From: Deltaproteobacteria bacterium
GTDB lineage: Bacteria; Myxococcota; Myxococcia; SLRQ01
Direction: 5' to 3'
Assembly: GCA_029210625.1 (NCBI GenBank)
Contig: JARGFU010000013.1
Coordinates: 124,001-188,000, forward strand
Length of the DNA stretch: 64,000 bases
Below, one piece after another: positions 16,427 through 23,801 of the stretch. The stretch's first letter is position 1. The number at the start of each line of letters is the position of its first letter. The translations under genes were made by a program, and so were the position numbers. The notes below the pieces were generated by a model. The model was given only the letters and a program-made list of their open reading frames with translations, searched no databases and had not been told where the DNA came from.

Positions 16427-17071
16427 CTAAAAGTCGCCGAACAAGGTCGTCAGCTTGACCCGCAGGGCTCTGGCGATCTTGTGGAGCGACGAGACCGAGG
16501 CCGAGGACTCGGCCCGCTCGATCTGCGAGAGCAGGCTGACCGAGAGCGCCGTCCGGCGGGAGAGCTGCTTCAGGGTCAGGTTGCGCTCCTTGCGCAGGTT
16601 CCGGATCGTCGTGCCGATGGAGCGGTGCAGGGCACCCTCGGGGTCGAGGACCAGGCCCTTGGACTCCAGCGCCCGCTGCACGGCGTCCCGGAACTCCTCC
16701 ACCCGGAAGGGCTTCTTCAGGTAGTCCGAGGCCTGGTGCTGCAGGCTGGTGATGGCCGTGTCCATCGAGGGGTAGCCGGTGAAGATGATCACCGCCACGT
16801 CGTCGTCGATGCGGCGGATCTCCTTGAGGACCTCGGTGCCGTCCATGCCCGGCATCATCAGGTCGAGGATGACCAGGTGGAACTCGCCTTTGCGCAGGAC
16901 CCCCGCGGCGTCCCTCGGGTTGGTCAGCGCGGTGGCCTCGTAGCCCTCCCGCTCGAGGAGCATGACGAGGTAGTCACAGACGTCCTGGTCATCGTCGATG
17001 ACCAGGACCCGGACCTCGAAGCCCTTCTGTGAGGTGGGCTGCTCGGTTTTCGAGGCTGCTGGGCTGGCCAT
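16427..17071 (-). CDS. Response regulator with XRE-family DNA-binding domain
   Basis: A 214-residue fusion. The receiver domain spans about 20-140 with acid pocket DDD (26-28), phospho-acceptor Asp70 in VILDLMMPGMDG, the switch Thr98 (IIFTGYPS) and a KKP near 119-121. The C-terminal domain (about 150-212) is a Cro/C1-type helix-turn-helix: IGTTIRNLRKERNLTLKQLSRRTALSVSLLSQIERAES...LHKIARALRV. XRE output domains are uncommon in response regulators. No histidine kinase lies beside it. The start ATG has CAGGAG 12 bases upstream. The upstream neighbour is the double-FHA/TPR gene, 29 nt away on the same strand, so it may be co-transcribed. Confidence 0.88.
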   Translation of the reverse strand: MASPAASKTEQPTSQKGFEVRVLVIDDDQDVCDYLVMLLEREGYEATALTNPRDAAGVLRKGEFHLVILDLMMPGMDGTEVLKEIRRIDDDVAVIIFTGYPSMDTAITSLQHQASDYLKKPFRVEEFRDAVQRALESKGLVLDPEGALHRSIGTTIRNLRKERNLTLKQLSRRTALSVSLLSQIERAESSASVSSLHKIARALRVKLTTLFGDF

Positions 17072-17100
17072 GCTCGGTTGCTCTCCTGCTGATCGTCGGG

Positions 17101-19158
17101 CTAGCCGCTCTTGCTGGCGTCGTACTTCTCCAGGATCTGGCGGACCTTGGCTGCGTCGGAGGCGCTGGGGTTCTTCTGAACGTAGAGACGGTAGTGCTTG
17201 GCGGCCAGATCCTTGTTGCCCAGCCGCGCGTAGCAGATGCCCAGCATCTTGTGGGTCATCCCCTGGCCCTTGGGGTCGAGCTTGAGGGCCCGCTCGAACT
17301 GCTTGGCGGCCAGCTCGAACTTGCCCTTCTGGAGGAACTGCACGCCCTTGGTCTGGGCGTCCTTGGCCTCCTGGACCTTGGTGTCGGCCTGCGGCTTCGG
17401 GGGCGGGGGATCCTTCTTGACGATCGGCTTGGGCTTGGGCGGGGGCGGGGCTCGCTCCGCCTTGCGCTGCGCGGTCTCGGCCCGCTCGAGGATCTTCTGG
17501 GCCTCGCGGCTCTCGGGTTCGAACTCGAGCCAGTTCTCGGCGACGGTGATCGCGCCCTCGTAGTCCTTGATGCCCAGGGCCGCCTTGGCGTCCGAGCGCA
17601 GCCGGTCGGCGGCGCGTCGGCGCGCGAAGGTGCTCTGGGAGCGCGCGTCGTTCTCGAGGAGCGAGCCGGCGGGGACCATCGCGAAGGCCTGCGCGGCCTC
17701 GACGAAGCGCTCCTCCGCCAGGAGGTCCTTGGCCTCCCGGAAGCGGCGGTGGGCCTCGTCCTCGAGGGCCGCCTGCTTGAGGCCCGCCTGGGCCGCGGCG
17801 TTGCTCTCGTCGAGCTCGAGGGCCTTCTCGTAGGCGTCCTTCGCGGCGGGCCAGTCCTGGCGCTCCACCGCCTCGCTGGCGGTCTGGATGGCCTGGCGCA
17901 GCGCCTCGGCGTTGTCGGCCACCGCCGTGCCCGGATCGGGATCGGGGGTCGGGGTGGGGTCCGGGGTCGGGGTGACGTTGGCCCGGGGGTCGGGGATGGG
18001 CAGGGTCTCGCCGCCGGGATCGGGCTTCGGATCCTCGCCGCCGCTGCCGGTGGCCATCCAGATGCCGCCGACCGCCAGGACGAGGACGACCGCGGCGCCG
18101 CCGATGACCCAGGGGAGGGGGACGCCCCGGGAGGGCATCGCCTCGTCGTCGACCGCGGCGCGGGCGGGCGCGGCCGCCGCCGCCGCCGCGAAGGCCGGCT
18201 CTCCGTCCTCCTCGCCGGTGTAGACGTAGTCCTCACCGGGGGCGCAGAAGCGGATCTTCAGATGACCCAGCTCGATGACGTCGCCGGGTCGGACGTCGAT
18301 GAGCCCGTACTCCTCGCCGTTCACCCGCACGCCGTTCGCCGAGCCCAGGTCGGCGACCTTCCAGACCCCCTCCTCGTCGAGGAAGATCCGGCAGTGCCGT
18401 CGGGACATCGAGCGGTGGTCGATCTGGATGTCGTTCTCGTCGGTGCGCCCGATGGAGACCACCGTGCGGTCGAGGACGTAGGTCTGGCCGGCGTACTCGG
18501 TGCTGATGACGACCAGCGAGGGCTGCTCGCCCTGCTCGAGCTGCCGCTCCTGGGCCTTCTTCCCGAGGGCGTCGAAGTCGACCTTGATGATCGCCGTCGA
18601 CTCGTGCTTCGGGCGCTCGGGCTGCTCGTACTCGGTGTGGGCCGCGGGCAGATCGAAGGGGGCCGGCACCGCGGCGCGGGCGGTGGGGATCGTGGGCTCG
18701 GGCTGCACCGGAGCCGGCGGCGGCGGAGCCGCGGAGGGGCTCGGGGGCGGGGTGAGCTCCTGCGAGGGCGGCTCGGCCACCGGGGCCGAGGGGGTGGTGG
18801 GGATCTGGGTCCCCGGAGAGGTGATCTCCCGCGCCTCGCTCGCGGTGGCCGCCGCGCCGAGCACCTCACCGGCCTCGGCCTGCACCGCGAGGTTGTAGTC
18901 TCCGATCTCGATGAGGTCGCCTTCCTGCACCTCGGCCCGGCCCTGGACCTGATCACCGTTCACCCGGACTCCGTTGTAGGAGCCGAGGTCCTCGATGAAG
19001 ACGTGGCCGTTGCCCTTCAAGAAGCGGGCGTGTCGGCGCGAGACGTTCCGTTCGGTCAGACGAATGGTGTTGCCTTCGTTGCGACCGATGGAGATCTCGT
19101 CTCGAACGAAGGGGACGACTGTCTTGCGTCCCTCGTCATCCTCGATGATGAGCTTCAC
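17101..19158 (-). CDS. Double-FHA, single-pass membrane, TPR protein
   Basis: A 685-residue protein from a GTG start. FHA domain 1 is at about 22-90 (SIGRNEGNTI, SRRHARF, SYNGVRVNG), a Pro/Ala-rich linker at 100-180, and FHA domain 2 at about 215-305 (SIGRTDENDIQID, SRRHCRI, SANGVRVNG). One transmembrane helix lies at about 348-369 (PWVIGGAAVVLVLAVGGIWMA), then a Pro/Asp-rich stretch of TPDP repeats, and TPR-type helices to the end (AAKDAYEKALELDESNAAAQAGL, KFELAAKQFERALKLDPKG). The FHA domains should face the cytoplasm and bind phosphothreonine proteins; the TPRs would face the periplasm. It likely links kinase signalling to an envelope complex. It is divergent from the rhomboid gene across 141 nt. 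Confidence 0.88.
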   Translation of the reverse strand: MKLIIEDDEGRKTVVPFVRDEISIGRNEGNTIRLTERNVSRRHARFLKGNGHVFIEDLGSYNGVRVNGDQVQGRAEVQEGDLIEIGDYNLAVQAEAGEVLGAAATASEAREITSPGTQIPTTPSAPVAEPPSQELTPPPSPSAAPPPPAPVQPEPTIPTARAAVPAPFDLPAAHTEYEQPERPKHESTAIIKVDFDALGKKAQERQLEQGEQPSLVVISTEYAGQTYVLDRTVVSIGRTDENDIQIDHRSMSRRHCRIFLDEEGVWKVADLGSANGVRVNGEEYGLIDVRPGDVIELGHLKIRFCAPGEDYVYTGEEDGEPAFAAAAAAAPARAAVDDEAMPSRGVPLPWVIGGAAVVLVLAVGGIWMATGSGGEDPKPDPGGETLPIPDPRANVTPTPDPTPTPDPDPGTAVADNAEALRQAIQTASEAVERQDWPAAKDAYEKALELDESNAAAQAGLKQAALEDEAHRRFREAKDLLAEERFVEAAQAFAMVPAGSLLENDARSQSTFARRRAADRLRSDAKAALGIKDYEGAITVAENWLEFEPESREAQKILERAETAQRKAERAPPPPKPKPIVKKDPPPPKPQADTKVQEAKDAQTKGVQFLQKGKFELAAKQFERALKLDPKGQGMTHKMLGICYARLGNKDLAAKHYRLYVQKNPSASDAAKVRQILEKYDASKSG

Positions 19159-19216
19159 GAATGCACCGTTGGGAACCTTGGGGAGAATCGGGGGCTAACC
19201 CCAATTTTGTACCACG

Positions 19217-19234
19217 GGCCCCGAAAACGGGGCC
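19217..19234. promoter_or_regulatory. Inverted repeat between the FHA/TPR and rhomboid genes
   Basis: GGCCCCG, AAAA, CGGGGCC: a 7-bp stem in the middle of the 141-nt divergent promoter region, 59 nt from the FHA start and 66 nt from the rhomboid start. A TACAAA on the minus strand (19205-19210) lies beside it and could be the -10 of the FHA gene. Candidate shared operator. Confidence 0.35.
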
Positions 19235-19299
19235 ACCCCGGGCTGGAGGGGGGTCCGCCCCCGGGGGCGGGGATTCGCTATACTCTCCCGATTCCAGGC

Positions 19300-21090
19300 A
19301 TGATCCGGATCCGCACCCAGACGGGGGAAGAGACCCTCGATCTGGGGGAGTTCGAGTCCCGGGTGGTCCGGGGTGAGATCCCCCCCGACACCCCCGTCTG
19401 CTTCCCGGTGGTCTCCGGCGAGGACTTCGTGCCCGCCCGGGAGCTGGAGATCTTCCGGGGCCTCTACAGCCCGAGCCGGATCTACTTCAAGCGCTACTTC
19501 AACCTGGCGAGCTTCCCGGCGCTGACCACCGTCATCCTGGTGGCCAACGTCGCCGTCTTCGTCGCCGGGCAGGTCCTCCTGGCCGAGGGCTCCGGCAACC
19601 TGACGGCCGAGTTGGTCCGGCTGGGGGCGAAGGCCGGGCCGCTGATCACCGACCTGGGGGAGAGCTGGCGCCTGCTCACGGCGAACTTCGTCCACCGCGA
19701 TCTGCTGCACCTGGGCTTCAACCTCTTCTTCCTCTTCAACCTCGGCGGCGCCCTCGAGAACACCTACCGCAAGCACGACTACCTGCTGATCGTCCTGGCC
19801 TCGGCCCTGGGGACCACCATCCTCTCCTTCCTGGGCTCCTCGCAGATCTCGGCCGGCGCCAGCGGGATCGTCTTCGGCTGCTTCGGGGGGGTGGTGGTCT
19901 TCGGCCTGAAGTACCGGGACATCATCCCGCGCCGCTACCGCCGCTTCTTCGGGGGGGCGGTGGTGCCCTACGTCCTCATCTTCCTCTGGCTGGGCTGGAT
20001 GAGCGCCGGCATCGACAACTGGGGGCACCTCGGCGGGCTCCTCGGCGGCTCCCTCTGCACCTTCCTCATGCGGCCCCGCCTCCTCGACGCCGGCACGAAC
20101 CTGGGGCGGCGGCGGGTGCTGCGCTACGGCCTGACCGTGGCCGTCATCGGCCTCACTTTCGCCGTGGGGCCGGCCTGGACCCGCCTCGGCGCCAGCCTGG
20201 TGGTCGAGCGGGACGACGACCTGGGCCTGGAGGTCGCCCACCCCCTGGGCTGGCGGCGGGCCATCACCGACCTGGGGCAGATCGGCTTCTCCAACGGCCT
20301 TCCCGTGCCCACCTACCTGCAGGCGGACGCCCGGGAGCAGGCCGCGCCGATCGACCTGGAGGCCGTCGCGGACCAGTGGTTCTCCAACGTGCTGGAGATG
20401 CGGGAGCACCAGGGCCTCTACCGGGGGGTGCGCCGGGAGCCGCCCCGGCCGGCCGTCGTCGCCGGCCGCGAGGCCCTGCTCTACCGGGCGGCCTTCGAGG
20501 CCTCACCGCGCAACGGGCCGACGGTCTCCTACCTCTTGACCCTCTACGTCTTCGCCCGGGGAGAGATCGCCTGCGCGGTGGCGATGTACGCCCCCACCGA
20601 TCGCTTCCAGCGCTACCAGCCCATCTTCGATCAGATGAAGGACTCGATCCGGCTGACCGAGCCCCGCTCCCTGCGCCTGGCCCGGGCGGCGACGCTCCTC
20701 GATCCGGGCGATCTCGAGGCGCACCTGCGCCTGGCCGAGGCCTGGCAGCGCACCGGTGAGCGGCAGAGGGCGGTGGCCACCTACGAGGACGTGCTCGCGC
20801 GGAACGCCTCCCAGCGGCCGGCGCGCCTGGCGCTGGCCCGGCTCTGGGTCGACGAGGTCGACGCGCTCGAGGAGGGGGTCCGGCTCCTCGACGGCCTGCT
20901 GCCCGAGACCACCGATCCCGAGGAGCGCGTCGAGCTCCTCCTCCTCGGCGTGCGCTACGACCTGCAGCAGGATCACCTGTCCCGCGCCCACGAGCGGCTG
21001 GAAGAGCTCCTCGCGCTGGCGCCGGAGGATCCGCGGGTGCGCCAGCTGGCTCACCACCTGCCGGCGCTCCCGGAGCCGCTGGCCCCCTGA
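19300..21090 (+). CDS. Rhomboid-family intramembrane protease with N-terminal extension and C-terminal TPR
   Basis: 596 residues. A short soluble N-terminal domain (1-65; GEETLDLGEFESRVVRGEIPPDTPV...) resembles small tyrosine/GYF-like regulator pieces but is not assigned. The rhomboid core runs about 70-260: WRLLTANFVHRDLLHLGFN (His137, Asn141), the catalytic Ser188 in AGASGIVFG, and the partner His243 in NWGHLGGLLGG. A periplasmic or cytosolic alpha/beta domain follows (about 290-470) and then TPR-like repeats to the end. It probably cleaves single-pass membrane proteins; the neighbouring FHA/TPR protein, divergent by 141 nt, is a candidate substrate or partner by position only. ATG 19300 is preceded by a TATACT hexamer (19279-19284). 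Confidence 0.88.
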   Translation: MIRIRTQTGEETLDLGEFESRVVRGEIPPDTPVCFPVVSGEDFVPARELEIFRGLYSPSRIYFKRYFNLASFPALTTVILVANVAVFVAGQVLLAEGSGNLTAELVRLGAKAGPLITDLGESWRLLTANFVHRDLLHLGFNLFFLFNLGGALENTYRKHDYLLIVLASALGTTILSFLGSSQISAGASGIVFGCFGGVVVFGLKYRDIIPRRYRRFFGGAVVPYVLIFLWLGWMSAGIDNWGHLGGLLGGSLCTFLMRPRLLDAGTNLGRRRVLRYGLTVAVIGLTFAVGPAWTRLGASLVVERDDDLGLEVAHPLGWRRAITDLGQIGFSNGLPVPTYLQADAREQAAPIDLEAVADQWFSNVLEMREHQGLYRGVRREPPRPAVVAGREALLYRAAFEASPRNGPTVSYLLTLYVFARGEIACAVAMYAPTDRFQRYQPIFDQMKDSIRLTEPRSLRLARAATLLDPGDLEAHLRLAEAWQRTGERQRAVATYEDVLARNASQRPARLALARLWVDEVDALEEGVRLLDGLLPETTDPEERVELLLLGVRYDLQQDHLSRAHERLEELLALAPEDPRVRQLAHHLPALPEPLAP

Positions 21091-21132
21091 GGCGGGTGAC
21101 GGGGGCGCGCGCTTCGTGCCAGATTTTCCCTC

Positions 21133-21918
21133 ATGAAGAAGCTGGTCCAGCCGATCGCCCTCGCCCTCCTCCTCCTTCCCGCCGCGGCGCGCGGCGAGGC
21201 CGAGACCTGCGCCTCCATCCTGGAGCGCTCCGAGGACAAGCTGGGGATGGGGGTGCAGAGCGGGAAGGCCGTCCTCGAGCTGGAGACCCACCCCCGCACC
21301 GGGAAGCCGCGGCAGCGCTCGCTGGAGATCCAGAGCATGCAGGAGGAGGGGCTGCTGCGGACCCGGGTGCAGATCCTCGCCCCCGCCGACGTGGCCGGCA
21401 CCGCCTTCCTCACCCTGGAGCGCGAGGGGAAGGACGACGAGCAGCACATGTTCCTGCCGGCGCTGGGCAAGGTCCGGCGGATCAGCGGCTCGGCGAAGAA
21501 GGGCTCCTTCATGGGCACCGACTTCTCCTACGCCGACCTCGAGACCCGGGACGCCGAGGACAACCACTGCGAGCTCGTCGGTGAGGAGACCCTGGAGGGC
21601 AAGAAGGTCTGGCACCTCTCGACCCGCCCGAAGACCCCGGACAAGGACGACGCCTACAGCCGGGCCGAGCTCTGGGTGCAGCAGGAGACCCTGGTGCCCG
21701 TGAAGATCGAGCTCTTCGATCGCAAGGAGAAGCTGCTGAAGGTCCTCGAGGTCCAGAAGGTGGAGAAGCGGGGCGAGCGCTTCGTGGCCACCGAGTCGAC
21801 GATGCGGAACGTGCAGAAGGAGACCTGGACCAAGATGTCCCTCGGCGAGGTCGACTTCTCCGCCGAGTTCCCCCCCGAGACCTTCACCTCGAGGTCACTG
21901 CAGCGCCTCGCCCGCTGA
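21133..21918 (+). CDS. LolA-like outer-membrane lipoprotein-sorting family protein
   Basis: 261 residues with a signal peptide (MKKLVQPIALALLLLPAAARG). The mature part matches the family often annotated 'outer membrane lipoprotein-sorting protein': ELETHPRTGKPRQRSLEIQSM, TAFLTLEREGKDDEQHMFLPALGKVRRISGSAKKGSFMGTDFSYADLE, then RAELWVQQETLVPVKIELFD. The conserved 'FMGTDFSY' box is obvious. The family has a LolA/LolB-like half-barrel that binds lipid or lipoprotein and frequently travels with RND exporters, though none is adjacent here. The likely place of action is the periplasm. The gene stands 42 nt downstream of the rhomboid gene, so it may be in the same transcript. Confidence 0.85.
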   Translation: MKKLVQPIALALLLLPAAARGEAETCASILERSEDKLGMGVQSGKAVLELETHPRTGKPRQRSLEIQSMQEEGLLRTRVQILAPADVAGTAFLTLEREGKDDEQHMFLPALGKVRRISGSAKKGSFMGTDFSYADLETRDAEDNHCELVGEETLEGKKVWHLSTRPKTPDKDDAYSRAELWVQQETLVPVKIELFDRKEKLLKVLEVQKVEKRGERFVATESTMRNVQKETWTKMSLGEVDFSAEFPPETFTSRSLQRLAR

Positions 21919-21920
21919 CC

Positions 21921-21948
21921 GGTTTCGGAGCGGACGCTCCCCCGAACC
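21921..21948. terminator. Imperfect hairpin after the LolA-like gene
   Basis: Arms GGTTTCGG and CCGAACC enclose an inner AGCG-GA-CGCT stem. It begins two bases after the stop codon and shares its GGAGCGGACGCTCC core with the perfect hairpin at 22052-22079. There is no U-tract, so termination is inferred from position and symmetry only. Confidence 0.45.
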
Positions 21949-22051
21949 GGCAGGGGTTCGCCTCGGCTTCTCTCTTCGGAGCGGCCCGGAGGCGGCGCCC
22001 AGCCGCCGCAGGGCCAGCGGAGCCGTTCACCCCAGGCGCGAGCTGGGGGTC

Positions 22052-22079
22052 GTTAGGGGGAGCGGACGCTCCCCCTAAC
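22052..22079 (-). terminator. Perfect 13-bp hairpin at the end of the Cys-rich lipoprotein gene
   Basis: GTTAGGGGGAGCG, a GA dinucleotide, then its exact reverse complement. The arm nearest the gene contains the TAG stop codon of the minus-strand gene. With the related hairpin at 21921-21948 it brackets the 156-nt convergent intergenic region. It lacks a poly-U run. Confidence 0.55.
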
Positions 22080-22842
22080 CTCCAAAGAAACAGAACTGCT
22101 CGCGCCGGAAGTTGAGGCAGACGTACTCCGGCCGGCAGTCCGCGTCGCTCTGGCAGGTGGCCATGCAGGCGGCGAAGTCCTGGTCCCGCACGCAGGCGCT
22201 GCCCTCCGGGCAGGCGTCGCAGTCCCCGTGGACGCAGTAGCCGCCGGGCCAGTCGGCGATGCAGAAGGAGGGGACGCCGGCGCAGTCGGCGGCGGTGCCG
22301 CACTCGCCACCCACCGGGCTCTCTCCGCCGCCCTGGGAGGGGACGCAGGCGAGGGCCCCGAAGGGATCGGCGCACTGGTAGCCCTCGCGGCAGTCGGCGT
22401 CGCTCTCGCAGCCGTCGATGCAGATCGGCTCCCCGTTCTCGGTCAGCACACAGACCCCGCCCTCGGGGCAGCTGCGGCAGCCCGGGATCGCGCAGTAGCC
22501 CTCGGGGAGGTCCTGGATGCAGACCGCCCCGGGATCGACGCAGTCGGTGGCGAGTTGGCAGGCGCCGCCCAGCTCTCCGAAGCCCGGCGCCGTGCCGCCG
22601 CCGTCGGGCTTGCCGGCGTCGGGGATCGTGCCGTCGGGCACGCCGCCGTCCGGGTCGCCACCGTCGGGGAGCGCGTCGGGGTAGACGCAGGCCCCCTGCA
22701 CGCAGATCCGATCACCCTTGCAGGCGTCGTCGCTCTGGCAGCCCCCGGCGTCGGGGGGGAACTCCAGGGGGGCGAGGGTCTGGCAGCCGCTCGCGAGCAG
22801 GAAGAGAGCCAGGGGGGCGAGGTGGATCGGCGTGGGCTTCAA
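22075..22842 (-). CDS. Cysteine-rich lipoprotein
   Basis: 255 residues starting at TTG (22842), which is supported by GAGGAG six bases upstream. The signal ends LLASGC (lipobox). The mature protein has a Pro/Asp/Gly linker (DGGDPDGGVPDGTIPDAGKPDGGG) typical of Myxococcota lipoproteins, then repeated cysteine clusters (ACQLATDCVDPGAVC, GCRSCPEGGVC, GCESDADCREGYQC, ECGTAADCAGVPSFC, DCDACPEGSACV, TCQSDADCRPEYVC), most likely disulfide-bonded in the envelope. The SDADCR motif recurs three times with variation. No catalytic motif is seen; the function is unknown. It is 13 nt downstream of the GNAT gene, so co-transcribed. Confidence 0.85.
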   Translation of the reverse strand: MKPTPIHLAPLALFLLASGCQTLAPLEFPPDAGGCQSDDACKGDRICVQGACVYPDALPDGGDPDGGVPDGTIPDAGKPDGGGTAPGFGELGGACQLATDCVDPGAVCIQDLPEGYCAIPGCRSCPEGGVCVLTENGEPICIDGCESDADCREGYQCADPFGALACVPSQGGGESPVGGECGTAADCAGVPSFCIADWPGGYCVHGDCDACPEGSACVRDQDFAACMATCQSDADCRPEYVCLNFRREQFCFFGG

Positions 22843-22855
22843 GGTCGGCTCCTCA

Positions 22856-23659
22856 TCAGATGGCTCGCTGATACGACCTCACCTCGAGCGTGTCCAGGAA
22901 GCCGAGGCGGTGGTAGAGCGCCTGGGGGTCGGAGTCCAGGTCGGTGAGCAGGGAGAGGGTGGCGTGGCCGCGGCTGCGGGCGAGCCACCGCACCTTGGCG
23001 ATCAGCGCCTGGCCGATGCCCTGGCGGCGCAGGTGGCTGACGGTGGCGAGGCTCTGGAGCGAGGCCCCGTCCTCGGTCTCGAGCAGCCCCACCGCCCCGA
23101 CGGGCTCGTCCTCCAGGTAGGCGACCAGCCACTGCAGGCCGAGGGTGCGGGCCTGCACGTCCTCCCAGCGGTCCAGCGCCCGGCAGACCTCGGGGCCGAA
23201 CCAGGGAGCGTCCCGCCGGCAGCCCTCGCGGGCGAAGGCCAGGTCTCGCCGGTCCGCGGAGTCACGCACCGGCTCGATCCGCAGGCCCGCGGGGGGCGGG
23301 CGGCGGGGGGGCAGCGCCTCGGTGGGGGCGCTCATGATCACCATCCGCCGCTCGGAGAAGCCGCGCTCGACGAGCCGCCGTCCGAAGGTCGGGAAGGCGT
23401 CGGCCTGCCGGACCCAGAGCTTGTGGTGCCCGCAGCCCGCCAGGGAGAAACCATGGGCGGCGGCCTCGAGGAGGCGGTCCACGTCCAGGGGGAAGCGGAG
23501 GTTGGCCACGAAGGAGGCGTCCCAGACCTCGGGCACCTCCGGGTGGAGGTAGAGCTCGCCGCCGGGCAGGGCGTGGGGCCGGGCGCCGGCCACGAAGGCC
23601 GCTCTCTCCAGTCGCCAGAGGGCGTCGGCCCGCCCTCGCCGGTCGGCACTCGCTCGCAT
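22856..23659 (-). CDS. GNAT-family N-acetyltransferase
   Basis: About 267 residues. The C-terminal half is a GNAT acetyltransferase: WLVAYLEDEPVGAVGLLETEDGASLQSLATVSHLRRQGIGQALIAKVRW carries motif A (RRQGIG, acetyl-CoA pyrophosphate binding), and LYHRLGFLDTLEVRSY ends the domain. The N-terminal half is a degenerate second copy of the fold, common in such enzymes. ATG 23659 is used; GTG at 23665 preceded by AGGA at better spacing is an alternative that adds two residues. The acceptor substrate is unknown. It shares a 142-nt region with the divergent glycosyltransferase gene and heads a two-gene unit with the Cys-rich lipoprotein. Confidence 0.82.
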   Translation of the reverse strand: MRASADRRGRADALWRLERAAFVAGARPHALPGGELYLHPEVPEVWDASFVANLRFPLDVDRLLEAAAHGFSLAGCGHHKLWVRQADAFPTFGRRLVERGFSERRMVIMSAPTEALPPRRPPPAGLRIEPVRDSADRRDLAFAREGCRRDAPWFGPEVCRALDRWEDVQARTLGLQWLVAYLEDEPVGAVGLLETEDGASLQSLATVSHLRRQGIGQALIAKVRWLARSRGHATLSLLTDLDSDPQALYHRLGFLDTLEVRSYQRAI

Positions 23660-23710
23660 CTCCACCCCCCATCCTAGCCGATGTGCGACCGGCCGCAGCT
23701 TCGTTCCGGT

Positions 23711-23739
23711 TTGACCCCCATCCGGCCTCACGGCAGAAT
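23711..23739 (+). promoter_or_regulatory. Sigma-70-type promoter for the glycosyltransferase gene
   Basis: TTGACC (23711-23716), a 17-nt spacer, then CAGAAT (23734-23739). It lies between divergent genes and points into the glycosyltransferase. Its position makes the GTG at 23751 nearly leaderless and favours the ATG at 23802. Confidence 0.55.
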
Positions 23740-23801
23740 CCCGCGCCACCGTGGGGAAGAAGAAGCCGAGCGCGGACACCGAGGTCCAGGAGAGCGGGTC
23801 G

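Noticed and set aside
17029-19299. The open frame running 2.3 kb upstream of the rhomboid start
   Set aside because: It lies antisense to the FHA/TPR and receiver-XRE genes and has low-complexity Leu/Gly/Val composition; the rhomboid homology begins at 19300.
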